Below are positions 29,982 to 39,243 of a stretch of DNA of 64,000 nt, piece after piece (positions within the stretch are counted from its first letter, which is position 1; each line of letters opens with the position of its first letter). The stretch comes from DTU052 sp050951725 (GTDB taxonomy: Bacteria; Bacillota; Syntrophomonadia; Syntrophomonadales; DTU052). A program made the position numbers and the translations under genes. The notes beneath the pieces were generated by a model, which ran no database searches, was not told the DNA's origin, and worked only from the letters and a program-made list of their open reading frames with translations. The DNA lies in NCBI GenBank assembly GCA_050951725.1, contig JBMNJO010000019.1, positions 1 to 64,000 of the forward strand. The letters run 5' to 3'.

Positions 29982-30687
29982 TCTTTCTTGGAGCCGGGAC
30001 AACCTGGATCAGGCACTCCAAGAGGCTAACATTACCGATATGTCGTACTTGGAGTTCTTGAACCGCCTTTTGCGAGGAGAGCTGACATACAAGGAAAAGC
30101 GGGCTGAGGAACGCAGAATGAAGATGGCCGGGTTCCCCTTTATCAAAACAATTGACGAGTTTGATTTCGTATTTCAGCGTTCTATTACCCGGAAACAGGT
30201 TAATCAGTTATTGGATATGCAGTGGATAGAAAAATGCTACAATCTGATTTTTTTGGGCCCTCCCGGGGTCGGCAAGAGCCACATGTCAGTGGCTATTGGA
30301 TATGAGGCAGTCAAAAAGGGGTACAGGGTGAGCTTCGTAAACATGGATGAATTGATGAAGCACTTGAAGCTGGAAGCCACTTCCCCACGCAGCCGGCAGA
30401 AGGTAAAACGGCTCATGGCTTCGGACTTGGTGATTATTGACGAGATAGGTTTTGTCCCTATCTCGCGCCAGGAAGCCAATTTGTTCTTCCAGTTGATATC
30501 GGCACTTTATGAACAGGCATCATTAATCATAACATCAAACAAGGGTTTTGAAGATTGGGCCGAGCTGATGGGCGATCCCGTTATTACGACCGCAATTCTT
30601 GATAGAATCGCTCATCACAGTGAGATTTTTAACCTGTCCGGGGAAAGCTACCGACTGAAGCATCGAGATTCTATACTAAGACAATAG
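29938..30687 (+). CDS. istB: IS21 helper ATPase istB (element 1)
   Basis: A 249-residue AAA+ ATPase with TTG start and GGAGGT seven bases before. Walker A FLGPPGVGKSHMSVAIG near residue 107, Walker B LVIIDEIGFVPI near 165, C-terminal HSEIFNLSGESYRLK typical of IstB. It is complete although its istA partner is truncated. Confidence 0.92.
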   Translation: MNKAEETRGYMKSLNLSWSRDNLDQALQEANITDMSYLEFLNRLLRGELTYKEKRAEERRMKMAGFPFIKTIDEFDFVFQRSITRKQVNQLLDMQWIEKCYNLIFLGPPGVGKSHMSVAIGYEAVKKGYRVSFVNMDELMKHLKLEATSPRSRQKVKRLMASDLVIIDEIGFVPISRQEANLFFQLISALYEQASLIITSNKGFEDWAELMGDPVITTAILDRIAHHSEIFNLSGESYRLKHRDSILRQ

Positions 30688-30878
30688 TCCTATGGAAAAT
30701 TATTGGCCAAAAATTCTCCAAAACACTTGACCGGTTACAGTCCCCTATAAACGCTAAACTAAAAGTGAACCAGGGAATTGAAAAACGCTAACAAAAAAGT
30801 GGACCACTCTGCCAAACCAATCCCCTATCATTGAAGGTGCAAAATAAACAATGTATGGGGGATGTAGGAGTGATCAGA

Positions 30879-32342
30879 GTGGACCAATATGATGATATCA
30901 GACAAATGTATCTCGTGGAAGGCATGTCTCAACGAGCCATTGCCAGGGAACTAGGAATATCCCGAAATACCGTGCGGCGTTACTGTCATGGGGCGAATGT
31001 TCCCTGGGAAAGAAAACCCGTAGATCGGGCAGCAAATATTGTGACGCCTGAGGTAGTAGACTTCATAAAATCTTGTTTTAAGGAGGATGCCCAAAGCCCG
31101 AATTCAAAGCAAAAACATACAGCCCGGAGAATCTATGAGCGTTTATGTGAAGAGAAAGGGTTTACGGGAGGAGCATCAACTATTCGCCGCGCCGTTCGAG
31201 AACTCCGGGAGAAGCAGCCCAAGGTCTTTGTACCCCTGTCCTTTGACCCTGGCGAAGCTATTCAAGTTGACTGGGGACAGGCCACAATCATCCTTAACGG
31301 AGTAAAAACTCAAGCCCATATCTTTTGTATGCGGCTAAGCCATAGCATCGCTCCGTTCGTCATAGCGTACCCCACTGAACGGGAAGAGTCCTTTTTGGAA
31401 GCACATATCAGAGGCTTCGAATTCTTCGGTGGAGTAAGCCGTGACCTGATCTATGACAATTTAAGAACAGCGGTGAAGGAAGGCTGGGGCAAAAATGCTC
31501 GAGAACAAGACAAATTCGCAGCCTTCAGAGCCCATTACGCCTATCGACCCCTATTCTGCAATCCAGGTGAAGGCCATGAAAAAGGATTGGTTGAAAACCT
31601 GGTCGGCTATGCAAGAAGGAATTTTCTAGTCCCCCTTCCCGAAGTAACTAGCTTCGAAGAACTCAACCAGCTTCTGGAACAACGATGCGCGCGATACATA
31701 GAGCACCACCGTGTCAGGGGACGGGACATGAGTGTCAAAGAGGCATTTGCGCTTGAGAAGAGCGCACTCCTGGCACTACCAGTAAAGTCCTATGATGCAA
31801 GTAAAACAGCCGAAGTCAGAGTAGACTACTTCTCAACCGCTCGCTTTGAAACCAACTGTTATTCGGTTCCGGTCAAATGGGTCGGTAAACAGGTAACTGT
31901 AAAAGCCAGTGGTTTAGAGGTTAAGATCTACTACCGGGGAGAAGAGATTGGATCCCATCCCCGCTCCTATCTAAAACACAAGACCATTTATCAATTAGAG
32001 CATTACCTGCCTTTGATTGAACAACGTCCCCGGTCAGTATTTCATGCCCGACCGGTTAAGGAGGCTAATATACCGGAACAAATATATGCCTATGCTAATA
32101 GGCTGCCAAGCCCTGATAAGGCCATGGTAAGACTACTGCGGTTAATGGTTGATTACGGAGTGGAAGCAGTATTGAATGCCGTAAAGGATGCCCAGGCCAA
32201 ACAGCATTACTCAATCGATGTCCTCCAGTTTAATCTTAAACGAGGCGAAAAAGCCACCGAGTTATCTATTAAGGGTCCATCCGTTAATCTGGTCGATATT
32301 AGTGCCTATGATCAACTCCTGAAAGGGGGTGCATGCATGTGA
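30879..32342 (+). CDS. istA: IS21 transposase istA (element 2)
   Basis: 487 residues from GTG at 30879, chosen because AGGAG lies 8 bases upstream and the product then starts with the family's DQYDDIRQMYLVEG. HTH at MSQRAIARELGISRNTVRRY. DDE core: AIQVDWGQATII (Asp), DLIYDNLRTAV (Asp), GEGHEKGLVENLVGYARRNF (Glu). The last codons overlap the istB start by 10 bases. Intact. Confidence 0.93.
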   Translation: MDQYDDIRQMYLVEGMSQRAIARELGISRNTVRRYCHGANVPWERKPVDRAANIVTPEVVDFIKSCFKEDAQSPNSKQKHTARRIYERLCEEKGFTGGASTIRRAVRELREKQPKVFVPLSFDPGEAIQVDWGQATIILNGVKTQAHIFCMRLSHSIAPFVIAYPTEREESFLEAHIRGFEFFGGVSRDLIYDNLRTAVKEGWGKNAREQDKFAAFRAHYAYRPLFCNPGEGHEKGLVENLVGYARRNFLVPLPEVTSFEELNQLLEQRCARYIEHHRVRGRDMSVKEAFALEKSALLALPVKSYDASKTAEVRVDYFSTARFETNCYSVPVKWVGKQVTVKASGLEVKIYYRGEEIGSHPRSYLKHKTIYQLEHYLPLIEQRPRSVFHARPVKEANIPEQIYAYANRLPSPDKAMVRLLRLMVDYGVEAVLNAVKDAQAKQHYSIDVLQFNLKRGEKATELSIKGPSVNLVDISAYDQLLKGGACM

Positions 32343-33106
32343 ACCCCGAGCAGGAAGTGATCAAGCTTTATGCGAAGCAATTGAAGCTTGCGACTTTGGC
32401 TAATATTGATGATCTTGTCCGCCAAGCGGAAGAAAACGGTCAGGGACATACCGCTTTTTTGAGTGAAGTATTGAAGCGGGAAATCAATCAAAGAGAAGAA
32501 AACCGGCAACGAAGAAACGTACGTCAGGCCAGGTTTCCCTTGGAAAAAACCCTCGACACTTTAGACCTTAACCGTTTTGAAAAAGTAGAAGCGGCTGTCA
32601 TCTGGCAGCTGGCCACCGGCGATTTTGTTAAGCGCCGGGAGAATGTCATTATGATCGGGAGCCCAGGCACCGGTAAGAGTCACTTGAGTATCGGCCTTGG
32701 TCGCCGGATGTGTGGCCTGGGTTTTAAGGTTAGGTTCTACAATGCCGGTAATCTGGTAGCTGAACTAACCGAAGCTCAACACGCCCGGTCTTTGCTAAAG
32801 CTTGAAAAGAGTCTGACCAAACTGGATCTGCTGATTCTGGACGAGCTTTCGTACCTAAGCTTTACGCGCGACCAGGCGGAACTCCTGTTCCATGTCCTGT
32901 CGGAGCGAAACGAACGAGGGAGTGTGATAATAACCACCAATTTAGAGTTCTCACGTTGGACAGATATCTTCCCCGATACTATGTTAACGGCCGCTCTCAT
33001 TGATAGGTTAACTCACCGGGCTTACATCCTTGATATGAATGGCTCATCTTATCGGTTAGAGCAGCGAATAAAAAAGAAACGGGAAGGTGGTGAGAATGAG
33101 CAGTAG
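32333..33106 (+). CDS. istB: IS21 helper ATPase istB (element 2)
   Basis: 257-residue AAA+ ATPase, ATG overlapping the istA stop, with AAGGGGGTGC upstream. Walker A MIGSPGTGKSHLSIGLGRR near residue 107 and Walker B LLILDELSYLSFTRDQAELL near 165 are intact; the C-terminus HRAYILDMNGSSYRLEQ is typical. Confidence 0.93.
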   Translation: MHVNPEQEVIKLYAKQLKLATLANIDDLVRQAEENGQGHTAFLSEVLKREINQREENRQRRNVRQARFPLEKTLDTLDLNRFEKVEAAVIWQLATGDFVKRRENVIMIGSPGTGKSHLSIGLGRRMCGLGFKVRFYNAGNLVAELTEAQHARSLLKLEKSLTKLDLLILDELSYLSFTRDQAELLFHVLSERNERGSVIITTNLEFSRWTDIFPDTMLTAALIDRLTHRAYILDMNGSSYRLEQRIKKKREGGENEQ

Positions 33107-33244
33107 GATAACAATTTCCCTTCTAGTCATTCGGCTCGGTTTTTATTGATTTAGGAATCTGTTGTGAGCAAGTGGCTCACTTTTAAATGAGCATAAGTGG
33201 CTCAGTTTCTAATGAGCAGAGTGGTTCACTTTTTAGTTGACATT

Positions 33245-33397
33245 CACATCCCCGGTTACAACTGCAAATAGCTGGCGTTCTGCGGTATATTCCAATCTCC
33301 CTAGGATATCTTCAACCAGGTGCGACTGGTACAACTGATCGGTTGGGATATCCCTTGAAAACGGGGTTCTGTTAAACCCATAAAAACCCTCAAACAT
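33245..33397 (-). pseudogene. Copy B transposon ATPase, N-terminal fragment
   Basis: Fifty-one codons from ATG at 33397 (MFEGFYGFNRTPFSRD to LFAVVTGDV), with AAGGAGG upstream and the ATG overlapping the end of the transposase gene. The frame then enters the IS21 end. The remainder of the gene is at 28115-28762. Confidence 0.85.
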
Positions 33398-34745
33398 TAT
33401 CTTCGCCCTCCTTCCGAACTTTCCGGTAGGAGACGACCGGGATGGGAGATTTCTTACGCTCATAATTCTTTTTGGCTGCGGCACTTAGTAACCGTGATGA
33501 ATCTGCTGGTTCCGGCAGCAAATGCTCTGGCAGCCGGGGTCTTTTTCCGCTGTGCTCTCCAATCACTATTTGGCGCACCCTGAAGGGTTCATGGCCTTCG
33601 TATTCAATGGTTAATTCGCTGGTATCAGCCGGGTCATAAATAACACTTACTTTGCACCCGATAAAGGTGAGTCCGACTTCATACTTGTGCCCTCCGAAGC
33701 TTATGCAGCCTGATTTGTCCACTTTTCGTTCTTCGCAATGCATAAAGGCGCTAGCCAGTGTTTCGGGGTCTATGTATTTCAAGGGATGTTTGTCACTCTG
33801 ATAAGCAGCGGAGGGAGTAATGTTCCCGCCCAATCCAGTGTGTGGTTTATGCTGATAACATTCCTCCAGCCACACTGCAAACAGTTGATTCAAGTTATCC
33901 AAGGTTTGCGGTTTCTCCAGTGGCACTTCTGCCAGGAATGAGTCTACTAATCTATTGAACCTCTCCGGTTTTCCGGTAGCTTCAGGAGAATAGGGCTTGG
34001 CGTAGAGTAAGCGAATACCCATTTTGGAACAGGCCCTAATCATCCATTTGGTTCGATACTGACTGCCGTTATCAAAGTATACTTTTTCGGGCACTCCGTA
34101 TTTCAGAACTGCCTGCCGGAACGCATCTTCTACAATGATTTGATCGAGCATGGGATAGAATTGTCCATGCAGGATAAGCCGGGTAGCGTCATCGATGAAG
34201 ATTACCAAGTAAACTTGTTTCTTGCGTCCATCCTGGCCAATAGGCAGGTATGGGCCGTATTTCAAGTCCGAATGCCATAATTGATTGCGATATTTCTTTT
34301 GATAACGCCGAGCGGCGGTGCCGCTTTCAGCGTAAAGCTTCATATGTCGGGCACTGTACCCACGCTCCGCAAGTTTTTCCTGCAGGGTACTGCGCTTGAT
34401 TTGGCCAGGCTCAGCTAACCCCTCCCACTCCAGGATCTGAATTATCTGTGATATGCTGCGACTTGGTACCTGCCTGCGCAACAGGATGGCTTGTTCAAGA
34501 ATTTCTGGCGGGATGGCTTCACTGGTCCGGCAACCTCTCTTACCTTTCGGCTTTAGTCCGGAAAAACCTTCTCTTCGGTATTGGGTTAGATAACGGCGCA
34601 AGGTTCGTTCTGATATCCCGGATTCTTCGCATATCCTGGCTTTAATCTGTCGGGCCCGTGCATTATCTAAACCCTCGGCCAGAAGTGGAGATAACAGTTG
34701 CATCCGCTGGGCAGCAATTTCCTCGGCTTTCTTTTGGTCCTTCAT
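33390..34745 (-). CDS. rve/DDE transposase of transposon copy B
   Basis: 451 residues, intact. HTH region (GISERTLRRYLTQYRREGFS, then RSISQIIQILEWEG), rve core with LWHSDLKYGPYLP (Asp), VYFDNGSQYRTKW (Asp) and TGKPERFNRLVDSFLAE (Glu), and a Mu-type C-terminal domain. It is similar to the copy A transposase throughout but clearly divergent, so A and B are related families rather than recent duplicates. Its ATPase partner is broken, which should stop B from moving alone. Confidence 0.92.
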   Translation of the reverse strand: MKDQKKAEEIAAQRMQLLSPLLAEGLDNARARQIKARICEESGISERTLRRYLTQYRREGFSGLKPKGKRGCRTSEAIPPEILEQAILLRRQVPSRSISQIIQILEWEGLAEPGQIKRSTLQEKLAERGYSARHMKLYAESGTAARRYQKKYRNQLWHSDLKYGPYLPIGQDGRKKQVYLVIFIDDATRLILHGQFYPMLDQIIVEDAFRQAVLKYGVPEKVYFDNGSQYRTKWMIRACSKMGIRLLYAKPYSPEATGKPERFNRLVDSFLAEVPLEKPQTLDNLNQLFAVWLEECYQHKPHTGLGGNITPSAAYQSDKHPLKYIDPETLASAFMHCEERKVDKSGCISFGGHKYEVGLTFIGCKVSVIYDPADTSELTIEYEGHEPFRVRQIVIGEHSGKRPRLPEHLLPEPADSSRLLSAAAKKNYERKKSPIPVVSYRKVRKEGEDNV

Positions 34746-34794
34746 GCTGATTTCCTCCTTTGTCAGGTTTCAGCATGAGTCTATCCCATGTCCA

Positions 34795-35298
34795 TTACGG
34801 ACAGAATGCAAAACGGGTATGTGGCCAAAGATTTAAATTTGCTATCGGTCGGACAATTCTCGCCAGCCATCCCGGAGCATCTCCAACATGATGCCATATT
34901 CTCTGGAGCTTGGACTTTGGAAGTAGGGATGCATCGTTCACAGATTCATTGCCATATCTGATCTTGATTGATTCCAGGCACCCTTGAAAGTAATCAGCCA
35001 GGTTGTTAAACCAGTGTCGCCAGCGGCCTAGGGTTGCTTCATCGGCTGGTATGCTTAATTTCGACTCTCCGGTTACCACTGCTTCAATACTCTCACTGAC
35101 GTGGCGCTTGTATGGAACAAGTTTATCGGGGAGTTCGTGATGAATACGCCTGCACTCTGCACATCGCAACCTGCGGATGACAAGGCACATTTTTTGGCCC
35201 TTATCATTAATACAGATTCGCTTTCTACTGCCGATCACTTTCAACGGTCCATTACAGCATGGGCAAGAATTCTGTTCCTCGCTCCTAACAAAAAACAC
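34795..35298 (-). CDS. DUF6431-like zinc protein of transposon copy B
   Basis: 167 residues from a GTG at 35298. Zinc knuckles SCPCCNGPL and LRCAECRRIHHELPDKL, then YKRHVSESIEAVV and LGRWRHWFNNLADYF line up with the copy A protein. The N-terminus is ~16 residues shorter than in A and only ~45 bases separate it from the proposed transposon end, so a few N-terminal codons may be lost. Confidence 0.68.
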   Translation of the reverse strand: MFFVRSEEQNSCPCCNGPLKVIGSRKRICINDKGQKMCLVIRRLRCAECRRIHHELPDKLVPYKRHVSESIEAVVTGESKLSIPADEATLGRWRHWFNNLADYFQGCLESIKIRYGNESVNDASLLPKSKLQRIWHHVGDAPGWLARIVRPIANLNLWPHTRFAFCP

Positions 35299-35351
35299 CC
35301 TTTTCGGGGTTTTCTATTAGCTCATAATTTGATACAATGACCATGCTTTTA

Positions 35352-35410
35352 GGTGGGACGTCCTTGGTGCTTCTGTTTGGTCCAGTAGCACAACAAACAG
35401 GGACGTCTTT
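35352..35410. repeat. Small palindromic repeat with GGGACGTC tips
   Basis: GGGACGTC occurs at both ends of a ~58-base stretch that also contains CTGTTTG and its complement CAAACAG, so it can fold. It lies between the transposon B edge and the two-component genes. Nothing else is seen in 35344-35541. Confidence 0.35.
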
Positions 35411-35541
35411 TCCTTTCTTAAGCTATGGTCATTATATCCGGCAACTCTCGGTCAGGCAATTCCATCAGCTTTCGGTCAGCTTGGATTGGCATTAACAGTT
35501 GGGCAACAAAGAGGCTATCTGGAACTACAAGGAATTATCCT

Positions 35542-36846
35542 CTATGCTCCCTTCTTATTCTTCAACGGCAGCACAATCTTCAACGTGAATATCTCGTCCT
35601 CGGCCGTAAAGGAGCAGTAGCCATTATTCTTCTCGGCAATCATCGCCATGCTTTTGACGCCAAAGCCATGGCCCTCGAGACGGCTTTGCGGTAAGCCATT
35701 CTCCATGATCACTTCGCCCGTAAAGCTGTTCTGGATAAAGATCAGCAAATTACCTTTATGGATTTGACAACTGATTCTTACGGTTCTGAAGTGCTCATCG
35801 TCAACCTTAGCGGCAGCGGTGATGGCATTTTCCAGTCCGTTGGACAGCAACGTACAAAGCTCGGTTTCGGGCAGGTCAAGGTTCGCCGGCAAGTCTGCAT
35901 CTACCGAAAGGGCCACGCCGTTTCCCCTTGCCTTAGCCGCAAAGAAGGATAAAATCAGATTGATTGTATTGTTCTCAGAGTAGCGATTAGGAGTAATTCT
36001 ATCTATATCCGCCTGTGCACTCCTTATATAGTCCTCCGCCTTTTCAATGTCTCCATCGGCAAGATACCCGCCAATCAAAGCCAGATGATGTCTCATGTCG
36101 TGGCGGTATACGACGGCCTGCTCCTGCGTAGCCTGCAGGGCAGACAACTGATGTTCTGCACTCTCCAGCTGCAAGGATAAAGCCATCTTTACTCCCTGCA
36201 GGGCTTCCTTTTCACGAGCGGATTTTCCGATATCCAAAATCAGAACATACGCAATAAGTGTGATTATAAAAAAAAGGGTGCGCAGCGTAAAAACTCCTGC
36301 CGACGTATCAAAGTTATACAGTCCCAGCCAATAGTTGGCAACATAATACGTTAACGGAAGCAGGCAAAGCTTTATAAAACTAGGTCCGCTATAGTTTTTG
36401 ATTAAATAGTTAAAATTTGATTTGAAAAAGCGGTAAATAACCAGCAGTATAGCCGCGCATGTGGCAGTGTATATAATACAAAATCCTGCTGGATGAAGCC
36501 ATGTCGCATTTTTTGCAACGATGGTCAGCACCATATTGGCCGGGTAAATCAAAAAAACTGCGGTAATCAAGGCAAAGATTACTTTTATAGCGGAGGCTTG
36601 GGCTGTAATCCAAAAAATAAAAAAAATAGGGACGTGAACGACCAGTATATAGAGTTTCATGAACTGGTCCGTCGGCAAAACCACGGAAAGTGCCGTATTC
36701 ACTGCCAGAACCAGCAGATTTCCAACCACGAAAAATATAATTCTGGTACCTTTGAGGTTTTTAATACGGATATCTAAAAGAAGCATCTGCGCACAAATGC
36801 CAAAGAGGATGGTCATGTCTATTAACCAGCTTGGAAGAACAACCAA
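35542..36846 (-). CDS. GHKL sensor histidine kinase (AgrC/LytS-like)
   Basis: 434 residues. The N-terminal ~205 residues have about six hydrophobic segments, then a coiled linker, the phospho-acceptor box VVYRHDMRHHLALIGGYL (His near 247), the N box LLSNGLENAITAA near 335-347 and the G box LEGHGFGVKSM. It begins with TTG right after the stop of the response regulator; ATG at 36816 is an alternative. This is the AgrC-like class that usually senses peptides or membrane signals. No agrB/agrD-like gene is seen nearby, so the signal is unknown. Confidence 0.9.
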   Translation of the reverse strand: MVVLPSWLIDMTILFGICAQMLLLDIRIKNLKGTRIIFFVVGNLLVLAVNTALSVVLPTDQFMKLYILVVHVPIFFIFWITAQASAIKVIFALITAVFLIYPANMVLTIVAKNATWLHPAGFCIIYTATCAAILLVIYRFFKSNFNYLIKNYSGPSFIKLCLLPLTYYVANYWLGLYNFDTSAGVFTLRTLFFIITLIAYVLILDIGKSAREKEALQGVKMALSLQLESAEHQLSALQATQEQAVVYRHDMRHHLALIGGYLADGDIEKAEDYIRSAQADIDRITPNRYSENNTINLILSFFAAKARGNGVALSVDADLPANLDLPETELCTLLSNGLENAITAAAKVDDEHFRTVRISCQIHKGNLLIFIQNSFTGEVIMENGLPQSRLEGHGFGVKSMAMIAEKNNGYCSFTAEDEIFTLKIVLPLKNKKGA

Positions 36847-37569
36847 TCACTCCACTCCCGTTTCCACAAACAAGTAGTCCATGTATGCCTCTCGCACCTT
36901 CCCATAGAGCAGACGCGAAATCGGCACGACTTTTCCAGCATGGGTTATAAGCTCCTTTGACCGGAGCTCACTTACCTGCCACAGATTCACAATGTAAGAA
37001 CGATGCACTTTCACAAAGCCAGAGCGAGATAGCAGTTGGTCTTCAAACGCTGCCAGGGAAGCCGTCACCTCGTGCACGCTGCCATCCGCCAGATGAAAGT
37101 ACAGCTTTTTATGTATGACCTCCACAAAGGCCAGCTTGGAGAACAAAATACGGATCATGCCGGCTTGCGTTTTAACTGTCAGACCCTCCTGCGGTTTTTG
37201 TTCCTCAGCGATTAGCGCATCCAGTATAGAAAAAAGCTTTTCCTTAGAGGCCGGCTTGAGGATATAGTCGTAGGCCTTGACCGCATAGCTTTCCACTGCA
37301 AACTCCGGAGATGAGGTGAGAAAGACAATTTTTAATCTGGTATCAAACGCCCTAATCTCGTGAGCCGCCTGCATACCGGTCATACCCGGCATCAATATAT
37401 CCAACAGAATAATATCGTATTCTCCGTTATTCACGGCGGATATAAGCTCTATGGCGTTTTGAAAGCTCTTGTATGTAAGAGAAGCTTTATTATTTTGTTT
37501 GTATGTATCGATGAAAGAGGAAATGCGAGCAAGCTCCTGCGAATCATCATCACAAATTGCAATTTTCAA
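36847..37569 (-). CDS. LytTR-family response regulator
   Basis: 240 residues. Receiver domain: acidic pocket KIAICDDDSQE, phospho-Asp in IILLDILMPGMTGMQA near residue 57, Lys in DYILKPASKEK near 104. C-terminal LytTR DNA-binding domain with FVEVIHKKLYFHLADGS and FVKVHRSYIVNLWQV. The last bases touch the kinase start, so the two form one operon with the regulator first. Its target genes are not evident here. Confidence 0.92.
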   Translation of the reverse strand: MKIAICDDDSQELARISSFIDTYKQNNKASLTYKSFQNAIELISAVNNGEYDIILLDILMPGMTGMQAAHEIRAFDTRLKIVFLTSSPEFAVESYAVKAYDYILKPASKEKLFSILDALIAEEQKPQEGLTVKTQAGMIRILFSKLAFVEVIHKKLYFHLADGSVHEVTASLAAFEDQLLSRSGFVKVHRSYIVNLWQVSELRSKELITHAGKVVPISRLLYGKVREAYMDYLFVETGVE

Positions 37570-37762
37570 AGCATCTCACTTCCCGTAAGAAGGTTAAACA
37601 CAAGATAAATTTACCATAAAATATCCTCTCGATAACAGTTCCGATTTTACATTTCAGGTTAAAATCTCATACAACTCAGGCCAATCCAGATTTGGCAACA
37701 GTCTGCATTTACAGTTTTTATCCATTATAATTGGATTGGAGGGCTTAACGACGCTGACTTGA

Positions 37763-37945
37763 CGCCAGGACAGGAAACGAATCAGTTACTACGCGGCTGA
37801 AAAAGGGCGCGATACCGGGTACAGCAAGGTCCTTTTCGAGGAAGCGTTTGGGTGTGAAGTCGATGTTGAGTTATTGAAAAGTATCAAGGTGGGCGATGAG
37901 ATATGCCTTATGAAAATCATTCCTCTCCAAACGATTTGGAAATAG
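37763..37945 (+). pseudogene. Gene remnant, perhaps C-terminus of a V4R-like sensor domain
   Basis: A frame open from a TGA to TAG reads SYYAAEKGRDTGYSKVLF, then EEAFGCEVDVELLKSIKVGD. The end pattern (FEEAFG, then K-x-GD-x-C-x-x-K) is reminiscent of 4-vinyl-reductase-type domains, but this is weak. A second short coding-like stretch at about 37952-38057 reads EKHEGGNVMCCPCYKISQ in another frame. No start or ribosome site is present. The rest of 37570-38124 shows nothing else. Confidence 0.3.
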
Positions 37946-38124
37946 AGCAGCGAACTCATCTTTGATCAAGACGATGGAAAAACACGAGGGCGGCAATGTC
38001 ATGTGCTGCCCTTGTTATAAAATCTCGCAGGTTATGATCGAGGTTTTGCTTACGTAAGCATATCTCAGTGATAAAAACTGTGCTAGAATCATGCCAGGAT
38101 TATTTCATAACCGGAGATTTGAAT

Positions 38125-39018
38125 ATGAGAAAACACGCAGTGCCGCTTTTGATTGCTTTTCTGGTTATACTGCAGATAATAACTCTAGTGCGAATAGGCA
38201 ATTTACAGGATGATTTAAGCCGCATAAGAAACCAGCTTTCCAATTTCGAATCCCAGCAGTCAACCCAAATAAACAATATCTATGCTAATGTAGATTCAAT
38301 GCTTAAGCGTCAGGCTAGCATTATTGACAGCTTTGAATATTCTTTTGGGATGCCTGACAATAATACGCTTTCTGTTCCAGTAACCTTCAACATTACGCCG
38401 AAGGAGATTAAAGCGGATACCAGTGCCACGCTTTTTGTATCAGGGGAAAGTATCAGAATGAAGAAAAACGGCACTGACTTTACCGCTACGCTACCGGTAG
38501 GGATCTTCGATGCTTTTGAAGCTAAGGTTATATTAGCCGATGGAGGGATTCAGAAGACCGAAAAACTGGACGTATCAGAAAATCTGAGAGAGAAACTATT
38601 ACCGACAATCAATGTGCGATATAAGGGCAAGTGGACATATAGTAGGAACCAGGGGGAATTTCACAGCACGGGCAACTTGAGTTTGGATGTAAAACCAGCC
38701 GCAAACAATAATAAGATTGAGACCGCTCGTCTCGTTATAGAAGTAGACGGTAAAACGATCTCTGAAAAAAGAATTGAAAAGATAGGCGAAAGTATGATTC
38801 CGTTTGACGAGAAAATCACCGTTTCCGCCGGACAGAAATTGACGGTGGCTGTAATCGCTGCTGATAGCCTTGGTCTAATTCATAAGGCGATTGGGGTTCA
38901 ATACGAGCTTGATGATAATGCCGATCTGATGCGCGAAAGTGTATGGTCGGGTGAGACAATTATCACTGATAAAGATGGGACACTTCTTTATGCACCCGCG
39001 TTTGATAGCCTGCAGTAA
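38125..39018 (+). CDS. Membrane-anchored extracytoplasmic protein of unknown function
   Basis: About 297 residues if started at ATG 38125, which has GGAG ten bases upstream; an earlier start at 38068 is possible. The N-terminus has one membrane segment (VPLLIAFLVILQIITLV), then a coiled-coil linker (~residues 30-75) and a beta-rich, Ser/Thr/Lys-rich body likely outside the membrane. I do not recognise the family. It is followed by a good terminator and has no obvious operon partner. Confidence 0.7.
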   Translation: MRKHAVPLLIAFLVILQIITLVRIGNLQDDLSRIRNQLSNFESQQSTQINNIYANVDSMLKRQASIIDSFEYSFGMPDNNTLSVPVTFNITPKEIKADTSATLFVSGESIRMKKNGTDFTATLPVGIFDAFEAKVILADGGIQKTEKLDVSENLREKLLPTINVRYKGKWTYSRNQGEFHSTGNLSLDVKPAANNNKIETARLVIEVDGKTISEKRIEKIGESMIPFDEKITVSAGQKLTVAVIAADSLGLIHKAIGVQYELDDNADLMRESVWSGETIITDKDGTLLYAPAFDSLQ

Positions 39019-39094
39019 AATCGACAAAACGGTAAAAGATGGGGAAAGGCTGCCCTGGTGCAGTGGAATTGTACGTACAAAAAGCAACCAAAAA

Positions 39095-39132
39095 ATCGAC
39101 AGCCTGCCGATTTACTTATCGACAGGCTGAGT
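39095..39132. terminator. Terminator hairpin after the membrane-anchored protein gene
   Basis: ATCGACAGCCTG pairs with CAGGCTG plus TATCGA across CCGATTTACT; A-rich upstream and GTTTG downstream make it usable from either side. Confidence 0.55.
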
Positions 39133-39243
39133 TTGCCTTAGATAGACTTGGATATGTTACTGGATTAAGGGCAACACCCTTCCCCAAGACCTATAGAGTC
39201 ATTATTTCGGGTTGGGATATGCCTTCTGCGCAGTTATCCGCGA

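Larger units (their letters stand above)
28766..30740 (+). mobile_element. IS21-family element 1, 5' truncated
   Basis: It holds the last ~405 codons of istA and an intact istB. The left end and the istA HTH region are missing; istA coding sequence starts right at the broken ATPase. The right border is approximate, somewhere before the left repeats of IS21 element 2 at ~30750. Confidence 0.6.
30745..33244 (+). mobile_element. IS21-family element 2, apparently complete
   Basis: istA and istB are intact. End repeats: AACAAAAAAGTGGACC within 30790-30810 and ACTAAAAGTGAACC at 30758-30771 on the left. On the right, the complement of ACTAAAAAGTGAACC lies at about 33220-33240, and weaker copies of the GAGCCACTT/AAGTGGCTC word fall at 33160-33210. 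Several short terminal repeats at each end are usual for IS21. The right end abuts the broken ATPase gene. The exact left tip is uncertain. Confidence 0.65.
27949..35343 (-). mobile_element. Three-gene transposon, copy B, with IS21 material inside
   Basis: The same gene order as copy A (DUF6431, rve transposase, ATPase on the minus strand), but swollen by ~4.5 kb of IS21 sequence inside the ATPase gene. Tentative ends: TGTGCATTGTATCAT at 27949 and, on the other strand, TGGTCATTGTATCAA from 35343, both followed by an A/T stretch and a TTAG/CTAA word. No target duplication was found, so the ends are less sure than those of copy A. Confidence 0.5.
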
